From Acidobacteriota bacterium (GTDB taxonomy: Bacteria > Acidobacteriota > Terriglobia > UBA7540), in NCBI GenBank assembly GCA_021784615.1, contig JAJYHU010000070.1:1-9155 (forward strand): 9,155 bases of DNA, read 5' to 3'. Each line of letters begins with the position of its first letter. The first letter of the stretch is position 1. The notes under the pieces were generated by a model. It ran no database searches. It saw only the letters and a program-made list of their open reading frames with translations, and had not been told where the DNA came from. Both the position numbers and the translations under genes were made by a program. Below, one piece after another: positions 1-6,216 of this stretch.

Positions 1-1488
1 GCTGGTCTGGCGCAGGCTGAGGTGCTGCTCAAACAGGATGCGTTCGTGGGCCACGTGCTGGTCAATGATCCAAAGGCCCTCCGGGTTGGTGGCGACGATG
101 AAGCTCGACTGGATCTGTCCAAGGGGAAGAAGATCGGCGGGGAACTCTCCTGCCTGGGGCTCCGGCGTTGCCGCCGCCGAGCAGGGAATTGACCACGATG
201 CCGGCGGAGGCGCGTAGGCGGAAAGCGCAGCCTCGGCCAGCGGCAGATACTGAGTTGCAGGGTCTGGCCGCGGCGCAGACAAATGAAATCCCCGTGTTTC
301 GGGCGTCCGCTCGGTCCCCGGCCGCCACGGCTGCCCCGCTTGCTTTGGCGAGTAAGATTCCAAGTTCTGTTCGGCCGGATAGGCTTCCGGCGCCTGCGTC
401 TGTTTGGGCAGGGGAAAGGCGGCCACGGGCCGTGAGGCCATCAGCGCCTGGAGCACGGAGTCGCGGACCATGTCATGCACGAATGACCCGTTCCGGAAGC
501 GCACCTCCGCTTTGGAAGGATGGACGTTGACGTCCACTTCTCGCGACGGAAGATCCAAAAAGATTAGCGCCACCGGGAAGACGCCCGCGGGCAGAATGTT
601 CCGGTAAGCCTCGGTGAGCGCGTGCAGAACCAGGCGGTCACGGATAAGACGGCGGTTGACGAAAAAGTAGATTTGATTGCGGTTCAGCTTGTGAACTTCC
701 GGGCGCGAGACAAAACCGAAAATCTTGTAGGCATCGGGCGCTGGTTCGGTCTCCGCTTCTGCGTCCGCCTCAAGCTCCGGAGGGCCGAACTTCGGCGCGG
801 GGCGCTCCATCGGACCGAATTCGACCAGTTGCTCGAGCGCCTGGCCGCCCATCACCTGATAAACTCGTTCGCGATGGCTTGTGACCGGAGACACTTTCAG
901 GATTTCATTGGTCATGGAAGTGAGGCGGAATGCCTTGTCGGGATGAGCCAGCGCATAGTGCGTGACCATGGAGGCGATGTGTCCGAGTTCGGTCGATTCC
1001 GTGCGCAGGAACTTGCGCCGCGCGGGCGTGTTGAAGAAAAGACTTTGAACCTCGATTTTGGAGCCGCAAGGGCGGACGGCGTCTTTGACGTCCCGGAGCT
1101 TGCCGCCGGAAATTTCCAGGCGGGTTCCCACGTCTTCCGAAGCATGGCGGGTCTCAAGCGTCAGGCGCGAAACGGCGGCAATCGAGGGCAGCGCTTCACC
1201 CCGGAATCCCAGGGTAGCGATTTCGTCCAGATCTTCGGCGGATTTGATTTTGCTTGTCGCATGGCGCTCGAAAGCCAGCAGGGTGTCATCGCGGCTCATG
1301 CCGCAGCCGTCGTCCGAAACCCGGATGAGCCGCCTGCCGCCGCTTTCCACGTGAACTTCCACCGACTGCGCTCCCGCGTCCAAGGAGTTCTCGACAAGCT
1401 CCTTTGCCACCGACGCCGGGCGCTCGACCACTTCGCCGGCGGCGATCTTGTTGGCGACGTTTTCAGGCAGGATGCGGATGACGGACAT
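1..1488 (-). CDS. mutL: DNA mismatch repair protein MutL (partial, C-terminus off the left edge)
   Basis: MutL is the GHKL ATPase that couples MutS mismatch recognition to strand incision. The frame is open from ATG at 1488 to the window edge, giving 496 codons; the family is usually 600-650 aa. The N-terminal ATPase motifs are intact: catalytic Glu30 with ENSLDAGA (33-40), DDGCGM (59-64), ATSK (77-80) and GFRGEAL (94-100). The transducer domain follows with VNRR and HPSKAEVRF, whose Lys326 is the conserved ATP-contacting lysine. An acidic stretch at about 237-252 lies between the two lobes. A Pro/Ala-rich linker (about 345-455) leads to the C-terminal domain, where DQHVAHERILFE (476-487) fits the endonuclease motif DQHA(X)2E(X)4E with Val for Ala. 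The enzyme is therefore probably a nicking MutL, as in bacteria lacking MutH (family knowledge). AGGA at 1496-1499, 7 nt before ATG, supports the start. It lies downstream of aspS on the same strand, separated from it by the REP/RAYT unit. Confidence 0.96.
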   Translation of the reverse strand, partial: MSVIRILPENVANKIAAGEVVERPASVAKELVENSLDAGAQSVEVHVESGGRRLIRVSDDGCGMSRDDTLLAFERHATSKIKSAEDLDEIATLGFRGEALPSIAAVSRLTLETRHASEDVGTRLEISGGKLRDVKDAVRPCGSKIEVQSLFFNTPARRKFLRTESTELGHIASMVTHYALAHPDKAFRLTSMTNEILKVSPVTSHRERVYQVMGGQALEQLVEFGPMERPAPKFGPPELEADAEAETEPAPDAYKIFGFVSRPEVHKLNRNQIYFFVNRRLIRDRLVLHALTEAYRNILPAGVFPVALIFLDLPSREVDVNVHPSKAEVRFRNGSFVHDMVRDSVLQALMASRPVAAFPLPKQTQAPEAYPAEQNLESYSPKQAGQPWRPGTERTPETRGFHLSAPRPDPATQYLPLAEAALSAYAPPPASWSIPCSAAATPEPQAGEFPADLLPLGQIQSSFIVATNPEGLWIIDQHVAHERILFEQHLSLRQTS

Positions 1489-1507
1489 GTAGCAATCCTA
1501 ACTAGGG

Positions 1508-1529
1508 GGTTGGAGCTTTAGCTCCGACA
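1508..1529. repeat. REP palindrome, left end of the RAYT unit
   Basis: The core GGAGCT-TT-AGCTCC is a perfect palindrome at 1512-1525, extending to a 9-bp stem (1509-1528) with one G-T wobble. It is the inverted copy of the repeat at 2084-2105. It lies 19 bp upstream of the mutL start codon, so it would be in the mutL leader of any transcript reading through from aspS. Confidence 0.8.
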
Positions 1530-1533
1530 TGCA

Positions 1534-1562
1534 GGCCTTTGCGGCCAAGGGGCTTTAGCCCC
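1534..1562. repeat. Two small REP-like palindromes at the 3' end of the RAYT gene
   Basis: GGCC-tttgc-GGCC lies at 1534-1546, a weak 4-bp stem. GGGGCT-TT-AGCCCC lies at 1549-1562, a perfect 6-bp stem with the same TT loop as the left-end REP. The TAA stop of the transposase (1555-1557 on the plus strand) falls inside the second palindrome, so the last residues and stop of the protein are encoded by REP sequence. Confidence 0.7.
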
Positions 1563-2040
1563 TGAAGCCCTTTCCCAAATGCAATGGCGCCGGGTCCAAC
1601 TGAAACTCTCCGGAGGCGGAGCTGAACTGCCAACTCTCTGGCTTCTCAACCAAACCTGCTTTGACCGGATTCATCCGAATGTAGTCTCGCTTGGCTTGAT
1701 AATCTGCCTCATCCCTGATAGTCCAGTCATGAAAACCGGGCTGCCAGACTTGCATTCGGTGATCGCGCCGCTGGTGGATCTCATGTGAACTGCCACCCTT
1801 GATTAACTGCAAGGATTTCTCAAGGGCAGTTGTAGCGCTGGGTGTTAGAAGCAGATGGAGATGGTCGGGCATGATGACGAACTCATGTAATAGGTAACTG
1901 CCTTCGTTGCGGCACAAGATTAAGCGTCTCGTCACAATTTCAGCGACCTCGGAAACCTGGAACAGGGCACGATTCTCCCACGTTTTTGTCGTCACGAAGT
2001 AAGTGCAGGCAGAACGCGTTCGATGTTTCAGGCGTCCCAT
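1555..2040 (-). CDS. REP-associated tyrosine transposase (RAYT, Y1_Tnp/IS200-like)
   Basis: This 161-aa protein is a single-domain HUH endonuclease of the TnpA_REP type. RAYTs are normally single-copy chromosomal relatives of IS200/IS605 TnpA that cut and join single-stranded DNA at REP palindromes. Visible signatures are the metal-binding HUH pair H60-L-H62 within MPDHLHLLL (57-65), the segment WQPGFHDW (99-106), and the predicted nucleophile Tyr120 in DYIRMNPVKAGLV (119-131). Length and motifs are complete, so it may be active. The ATG at 2040 has no good Shine-Dalgarno at normal spacing; a hairpin (2050-2063) sits 9 nt upstream and partly covers an AAAGGG stretch, which may keep expression low (inference). 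The stop codon lies inside a REP palindrome. It shares the strand of aspS and mutL but is an insertion, not functionally part of that group. Confidence 0.93.
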   Translation of the reverse strand: MGRLKHRTRSACTYFVTTKTWENRALFQVSEVAEIVTRRLILCRNEGSYLLHEFVIMPDHLHLLLTPSATTALEKSLQLIKGGSSHEIHQRRDHRMQVWQPGFHDWTIRDEADYQAKRDYIRMNPVKAGLVEKPESWQFSSASGEFQLDPAPLHLGKGFRG

Positions 2041-2049
2041 ATATACTTC

Positions 2050-2063
2050 AGGGCTGAAGCCCT
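2050..2063. repeat. REP-like hairpin just upstream of the RAYT start codon
   Basis: AGGGCT-GA-AGCCCT forms a perfect 6-bp stem with a 2-nt loop. Its right half with the following bases (2054-2066) is a 13-bp direct repeat of 1562-1574 at the other end of the gene. In the transposase mRNA the hairpin would lie 9 nt before the ATG. Confidence 0.65.
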
Positions 2064-2083
2064 TTCTTCTTATTGCTTGCAGT

Positions 2084-2105
2084 TGTCGGAGCTAAAGCTC
2101 CGACC
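2084..2105. repeat. REP palindrome, right end of the RAYT unit
   Basis: GTCGGAGCT-AA-AGCTCCGAC (2085-2104) is a perfect 9-bp stem with a 2-nt loop. Its reverse complement matches the left-end repeat (1508-1529) at 21 of 22 positions. Confidence 0.82.
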
Positions 2106-2131
2106 TCCTGATTCCGCCATACCCTCACAAG

Positions 2132-2145
2132 GTTGAAGCTCCGAC
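2132..2145. repeat. Degenerate REP half-site after the aspS stop
   Basis: On the minus strand this reads GTCGGAGCTTCAAC, sharing its first ten bases with the right-end REP at 2085-2104 but lacking the second arm. It begins 3 bp past the aspS stop codon. It is probably a decayed REP copy, but the match is short and could be coincidence. Confidence 0.4.
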
Positions 2146-2148
2146 CCT

Positions 2149-4128
2149 CTACGAAAATTCCCGCACCATTGCCCAGCCATGGGAGCCCGTCGCGCGGTGC
2201 TTCGCTCCCCAGCGCCTGCTGTAAGGGCGGGCGATCCGATCGTGAGTGACCGGGCATGAGACCTCCGGAGGGGCACCGACGCTGGGCGCTCGATCCACAT
2301 CCTCGTACTCAAATACCCACAAACCACCGCAATCGCAGTGCTCTGCCTCGTAATGATGTACCAAGCCCAATTCCCAAAGTTGGTTCGCATCGACTGGCGA
2401 GGGGGCCTCGCACATCAAGTCCACGGCGCTGGCGGTTTTGGGGAAGGCGATGACCTCGCGGATGCTCGATTCACCGGCCAGCAGCGCCACGATGCGGTCA
2501 ACGCCCAGCGCGATCCCGCCGTGCGGAGGCGCGCCGTATTCGAGCGCGTCCATAAAGAAGCCGAACCGCTCGCGCGCCTTCTCATCGCTCAATCCCAGCA
2601 CTTTGAAAACCCGCTGCTGAATGTCGCGGCGGTGCATACGGATGGAGCCGCCGCCGATTTCCTGGCCGTTCAGGACAAGGTCGTAGGCGAGCGCTTTGAC
2701 ATTCGCCGGATCGGATTCGAGCTTCGCCAGGTCCTCTTCGCGCGGCGAAGTGAACGGATGGTGCATGGCCGCGAACCGTTTCTCTTTGGGGTCGTAGGCG
2801 AACATCGGGAAATCGACGATCCAGGCAAAACTCCACAGTCCCGGCTCGATCAATTCCAGCTTACGCGCAAGCTCCAGGCGCAACCAGCCCGAAGCCTCGT
2901 CGAGGCTGTGGACTTTATCGCGGGCGGTTGAATCCGCTCCCACCAGAATCACCAGATCGCCCGATTCCGCTCCCACGGCCGCCGCGATTGCTTGAAGCCC
3001 GTCGTCGCCGAGCGCATTCTTCATCCGCGACTGGATGCCCGCTTCGCTCAAGGTCAGGTAGGCGGCGTTCGAGGCTCCCTGCTGGCGAAGGATTTCCTGG
3101 TAGCGGTCAAACTGGCTGCGGGAAATCTTTGTGCTGGCGCCGGGAACGCGCAGCGCCTTGGCCGCCTGGAACCCTTTCACTGCGTTCAGCTTGCCGTCCG
3201 GCAATTCCAGCCGCCGCCATTCAAGGCCAAAGCGCAGGTCGGGCTTGTCGGAGCCGTATTTCTCCATCGCGTCGCCGTAGCTGATGCGCGGGAAGGGCCG
3301 CGGGGCCTTCACTTCCACCAGCGCCAGGAGCTTTTCCATCAGTTGTTCGATGATCTCAAAAAGCTCATCGCGCAGCGGGAACGCCATCTCGACGTCAATC
3401 TGCGTAAATTCCGGCTGGCGGTCGGCGCGCAGGTCTTCATCCCGGAAGCAGCGGACAATTTGGAAGTAGCGGTCGAACCCGGCCATCATCAGCAACTGCT
3501 TGAAGAGTTGCGGCGATTGCGGCAGAGCATAAAATTGGCCCTGGCGCACGCGGCTGGGAACCAGATAATCGCGCGCGCCCTCGGGCGTGGAGCGCGTCAT
3601 AAAAGGCGTTTCGATTTCGATAAATTGATGTCCCGCCATGTGCTGGCGCACCGTCTGATTCGAGCGGTCGCGCAGCCGGATGTTCTGCTGCATGCGGCTG
3701 CGGCGCAGATCAAGGTAGCGGTAGCGAAGCCGCGTCTCTTCCACCGTGCGGGTTTCATCCTCGATGGGAAAGGGCGGCGTCTTCGCTTCATTCAGCACCA
3801 GGAGCGTTTGCCCGTTCACTTCCACTTCGCCGGTCGGGATTTGCGGGTTGACGGTTCCCGCCGTGCGCGGAACCACCTCGCCTTCCACGCCCACCACAAA
3901 TTCACTGCGGACCTGTTCCGCTTTGGCGTGGGCTTCGGGGCTTCCTTCCGCGTTCAACACCACTTGGACTACGCCCGTGTGGTCGCGCAAATCAAGAAAG
4001 ATCAGGTTGCCCAAGTCGCGCCGCCGGGCCACCCATCCCGCCAGGAAGACTTTCTGGCCGGCGTGAGCTTTCCGTAGCTCGCCGCAATGGTGGGTCCTTC
4101 TGCGTTCACCGAGTAGATCGAGTTCCAA
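2149..4128 (-). CDS. aspS: Aspartate--tRNA ligase, bacterial type, with an extra C-terminal tail
   Basis: This class II synthetase charges tRNA-Asp with aspartate. The order is an OB-fold anticodon-binding domain (about 12-115, GWVARRRDLGNLIFLDLRD), catalytic motif 1 (FIEIETPFMTRSTPEGARDY, 169-188), motif 2 (FRDEDLRADRQPEFTQ, 228-243), the bacterial GAD insertion domain (about 285-420), IGGGSIR (491-497) and motif 3 (GVDRIVALLAG, 542-552). The start is TTG at 4128, with AAAGG 6 nt upstream on the minus strand and no nearby ATG or GTG. hisS ends 14 bp upstream, so the two are probably co-transcribed. Bacterial AspRS is usually about 590 aa and the conserved part ends near ELGLVHH (586-592). 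Residues 593-659 form an unusual tail rich in Arg, Trp, His and Cys, ending next to REP sequence. It looks like read-through after loss of the native stop; whether it is translated and tolerated is unknown. Confidence 0.97.
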   Translation of the reverse strand: MELDLLGERRRTHHCGELRKAHAGQKVFLAGWVARRRDLGNLIFLDLRDHTGVVQVVLNAEGSPEAHAKAEQVRSEFVVGVEGEVVPRTAGTVNPQIPTGEVEVNGQTLLVLNEAKTPPFPIEDETRTVEETRLRYRYLDLRRSRMQQNIRLRDRSNQTVRQHMAGHQFIEIETPFMTRSTPEGARDYLVPSRVRQGQFYALPQSPQLFKQLLMMAGFDRYFQIVRCFRDEDLRADRQPEFTQIDVEMAFPLRDELFEIIEQLMEKLLALVEVKAPRPFPRISYGDAMEKYGSDKPDLRFGLEWRRLELPDGKLNAVKGFQAAKALRVPGASTKISRSQFDRYQEILRQQGASNAAYLTLSEAGIQSRMKNALGDDGLQAIAAAVGAESGDLVILVGADSTARDKVHSLDEASGWLRLELARKLELIEPGLWSFAWIVDFPMFAYDPKEKRFAAMHHPFTSPREEDLAKLESDPANVKALAYDLVLNGQEIGGGSIRMHRRDIQQRVFKVLGLSDEKARERFGFFMDALEYGAPPHGGIALGVDRIVALLAGESSIREVIAFPKTASAVDLMCEAPSPVDANQLWELGLVHHYEAEHCDCGGLWVFEYEDVDRAPSVGAPPEVSCPVTHDRIARPYSRRWGAKHRATGSHGWAMVREFS

Positions 4129-4142
4129 ATCGCACCTTTCCG

Positions 4143-5459
4143 TTATTCTGCTTGTGGAGACGGCTCGCCGGCGGGCCCGGCAGTCCCGCCTTGCTTCGCT
4201 TTGATGGCGGCGGCCAATTGTCCTTTATCCACAGCTTTTTGCTCGCCCGTTTCCATATCTTTTAATTGATACTGCCCGCTCGCAACCTCATCTTCACCGA
4301 TGATGACGGTGTGGCGGACCCGCAGCTTGTTGGCAAGGCCCACCGATTTCTTCAGCTTGACCTGCTGAAAGCTTGTTTCCGCACTGACGCCTTCGCGGCG
4401 CAATTCGCGCGTCAGGCGCATGGCGGGCCCGCGGGCGGCTTCGCCCATCCAGGCGACATAGACGTCGAGCGGCGGCTTCAGTTCGATCCCCGCGCTTTCT
4501 TCCACGGTCAGAACCAGCCGGTCCTGTCCGATGGCAAATCCAAAACCGGGCGCGGGCGGCCCTCCCAGCATTTCCGAGAGCCCGTCGTAGCGGCCGCCGC
4601 CGAGCAAGGCGTTTTGCGCGCCCAGGAGGCCGCTGGTGATCTCAAAAGTGGTTCGCGTGTAATAGTCGAGCCCGCGCACCAGGCGCGGCACGATTTCAAA
4701 AGCCACGCCGCGCTCCTCCAGTTCCGTGGTCACGCATTCAAAGTGCTGGCGGCATTCCGGGCACAAGTGGTCGAGAATGTGCGGAAGGCGCTCGATGACG
4801 GGCTGATCGGCTTCAATTTTGCAGTCCAGCACTCGGAGCGGATTGGTATGGGCGCGGCGCTGGCAGTCGGCGCAGAGTTGAGCCTTCACTTCTTCGAGAG
4901 CGTGCCGCAGCTTTTTCAAATATTCGGGACGGCATTTGGCGCAGCCGACCGAGTTGATCAAAAGCTTGAATTCCTTCAGCCCCAGCCGCTCGAGCAGCAG
5001 CATCAGCATTTCCAGAACTTCGGCGTCAATCGTCGGATGGTCGGAGCCGAGGACTTCCGCGCCGATCTGGTAGAACTGGCGGTAGCGGCCCTTCTGCGGC
5101 CGCTCGCGCCGGAACATCGGGCCAAAGTAATAGAGCTTGTGAATGCCGCCTTCGTTGTAAAGCCCGTGCTCGATGTAAGCGCGGACGACGGAAGCGGTGG
5201 CCTCGGGCCGCAGCGTCAGTGCTTCGCTGTCGCGGTCCTCGAACGTGTACATTTCTTTGGTTACAATGTCGGTGTCGGTCCCCACGCTGCGGGCAAATAG
5301 CGCGGTCTGTTCCAGGATGGGGGTGCGGATTTCGCGGAAGTTGTAGGCCGCGAACACGCGGCGGGCCTCATCCTCCACGCGCTGCCACAGGCCTGTTTCG
5401 CCGGGCAGCAGGTCGCGCGTCCCTTTTACGGATTGGATCAGTTCGGTTTTCTTGGACAC
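4143..5459 (-). CDS. hisS: Histidine--tRNA ligase
   Basis: This class II synthetase charges tRNA-His. The 438-aa length and domain order fit the family: N-terminal VKGTRDLLPGE (11-21), motif 1 around FREIRTPILEQTALFARSVG (41-60), TLRPEAT (82-88), motif 2 FGPMFRRERPQKGRYRQFYQ (112-131), the histidine-A motif RGLDYYTRTTFE (262-273), LLGGGRYDGL (285-294) and motif 3 GFGFAIGQDRL (305-315). The anticodon-binding domain starts near 330. The insertion domain carries CxxC pairs at 173/176, 196/199 and 233/236 plus Cys213; a metal site is possible but is an inference. The start is GTG at 5459; an in-frame stop lies two codons upstream, so no longer start exists, and no clear Shine-Dalgarno is visible. 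The tail after about 420 is Ala/Gly/Pro-rich and probably disordered. The gene lies 57 bp downstream of the carbonic anhydrase-like gene and 14 bp upstream of aspS. Confidence 0.97.
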   Translation of the reverse strand: MSKKTELIQSVKGTRDLLPGETGLWQRVEDEARRVFAAYNFREIRTPILEQTALFARSVGTDTDIVTKEMYTFEDRDSEALTLRPEATASVVRAYIEHGLYNEGGIHKLYYFGPMFRRERPQKGRYRQFYQIGAEVLGSDHPTIDAEVLEMLMLLLERLGLKEFKLLINSVGCAKCRPEYLKKLRHALEEVKAQLCADCQRRAHTNPLRVLDCKIEADQPVIERLPHILDHLCPECRQHFECVTTELEERGVAFEIVPRLVRGLDYYTRTTFEITSGLLGAQNALLGGGRYDGLSEMLGGPPAPGFGFAIGQDRLVLTVEESAGIELKPPLDVYVAWMGEAARGPAMRLTRELRREGVSAETSFQQVKLKKSVGLANKLRVRHTVIIGEDEVASGQYQLKDMETGEQKAVDKGQLAAAIKAKQGGTAGPAGEPSPQAE

Positions 5460-5516
5460 GATGATTCAAAGTGCGAAGCGGCCCGGGTTGCAGTTCCCGG
5501 CCACGCACTGCGCGGG

Positions 5517-6056
5517 CTAAGTAGCAGGCTCCTTTGCTGTCCCCGCCCGATACACTCGCTTGTACTCCAGATAGTGGCTTGCGTGGGTGTCAATAAATTC
5601 GCGATCCGCATCGGAAAGCTTTCGCCGCAAACGGGCGGGCACTCCCACATAAAGGCTTGCCGGCGGAATCACCGTTCCTTCCGGCACCAGCGCTCCCGCC
5701 GCCACAATCGAGCCTTCACCCACGCGCGCGCCGCTCAAAACAATGGCTCCCATGCCGATCAGGCAATGATCGGCAACCTGGCAAGCGTGCAGAATGGCGC
5801 GGTGGCCGACTGTCACCCAGTTGCCCACCGCGGTGGGCATTCCCTCGTTGCCGTGCAGGATGGAGCCGTCCTGGATGTTGCTCCAGCTTCCTATGCGAAT
5901 CGGAGCGACGTCGCCGCGCAACACCGTCTGGAACCAGACGCTCGATTCCTCGCCAATCTCCACGTCGCCGATCACATCCGCATCGCCCGCCACATAAGCG
6001 GACTCCGCGATTTTAGGCGTACGGCCCTTGTAACCGAGGATCATGAGTTTGCCCAC
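5517..6056 (-). CDS. Gamma-carbonic anhydrase-like left-handed beta-helix protein (YrdA/PaaY family)
   Basis: This 179-aa protein has the hexapeptide-repeat pattern of a left-handed beta-helix (AYVAGDADVIGDVEIGEESS and following repeats) and a C-terminal helix from about 150. Gamma-class carbonic anhydrases are trimers that bind metal through three histidines. Here His68 (ILHG), His85 (VGHRA) and His90 (ILHA) have the expected order, with the last two five residues apart, and Arg47, Asp49 and Gln62 sit where conserved active-site residues are expected. The protein lacks the long acidic loop of the archaeal Cam enzyme, so it belongs to the short CamH-like group, where CO2 hydration is often unproven. 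The start is GTG at 6056 with AAGGG 11 nt upstream; ATG at 6044 (residue 5) is an alternative. It is first of the minus-strand run leading to hisS and aspS, though the link may be positional only. Confidence 0.88.
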   Translation of the reverse strand: MGKLMILGYKGRTPKIAESAYVAGDADVIGDVEIGEESSVWFQTVLRGDVAPIRIGSWSNIQDGSILHGNEGMPTAVGNWVTVGHRAILHACQVADHCLIGMGAIVLSGARVGEGSIVAAGALVPEGTVIPPASLYVGVPARLRRKLSDADREFIDTHASHYLEYKRVYRAGTAKEPAT

Positions 6057-6186
6057 TCAGCCGAAAACCCTTGTGAGGACTTGAACTTATGAAGGTAACA
6101 TATCGCCGCGAAAGGCTGCAAGGTTCGGCGGCTGATTGCGAGACCTTTGGGTGTCGAGGCGAACTGATGGCCGGCAATTTGGGGCT
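6057..6186 (-). other. Upstream region of the carbonic anhydrase-hisS-aspS run
   Basis: This non-coding stretch must hold the promoter for the minus-strand run below it. A TATGTT element (plus-strand 6101-6106) resembles a -10 box, but I find no well-spaced -35 partner, so no promoter is called. No gene or RNA structure is recognised here. Confidence 0.35.
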
Positions 6187-6209
6187 GCGCCGGGCTAAAA
6201 GCCCGGCGC
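6187..6209. repeat. REP-like hairpin after the methyltransferase gene
   Basis: Arms GCGCCGGGCT and AGCCCGGCGC pair perfectly over 10 bp around an AAA loop. On the minus strand the core reads GGGCTTTTAGCCC, one T longer than the core of the REP palindrome at 1549-1562, and the hairpin is preceded there by GTAG, the tetranucleotide described next to REP palindromes in enterobacterial RAYT systems. It lies 7 bp past the methyltransferase stop and lacks a following U-run. It is therefore more likely a dispersed REP copy than an intrinsic terminator, although it could still protect or end the transcript. Confidence 0.7.
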
Positions 6210-6216
6210 TACAACC

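Larger units (their letters stand above)
1508..2105 (-). mobile_element. REP/RAYT unit bounded by inverted REP copies
   Basis: This block of about 598 bp sits between aspS and mutL and consists of a RAYT transposase gene with palindromes on both sides. The left end (1508-1529) and the right end (2084-2105) are inverted copies matching at 21 of 22 positions; the only difference is T1511, where the inverted right copy has C. Each end is a palindrome with arms GTCGGAGCT and AGCTCCGAC around a 2-nt loop; the left copy has one G-T wobble. Additional palindromes lie just inside, at 1549-1562 and 2050-2063. This layout matches known RAYT/BIME-like units, in which the transposase acts on REP palindromes. 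I see no target-site duplication. The exact element ends are an inference. Confidence 0.75.

Noticed and set aside
622..1521. Long open frame on the plus strand (299 aa)
   Set aside because: It lies antisense to mutL, whose frame shows all family motifs; the plus-strand product shows no recognisable domain.
2048..2257. 69-aa open frame on the minus strand overlapping the aspS tail
   Set aside because: It runs through REP sequence and the aspS tail in another frame and looks like translated repeat DNA, with no motif.
2992..4077. Long open frame on the plus strand (361 aa)
   Set aside because: It is the antisense shadow of aspS; high GC at third positions keeps the opposite frame open.
4266..5300. 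Long open frame on the plus strand (344 aa)
   Set aside because: It is the antisense shadow of hisS with no domain of its own.
5475..5504. Possible terminator hairpin between the carbonic anhydrase-like gene and hisS
   Set aside because: The stem (GGCCcGGG with CCCGGCC) has a bulge and no U-run; it is too weak to support ending transcription.
6187..6209. Intrinsic terminator call for the hairpin after the methyltransferase
   Set aside because: No U-run follows on the minus strand and the core matches the REP palindromes, so a repeat is the better call.
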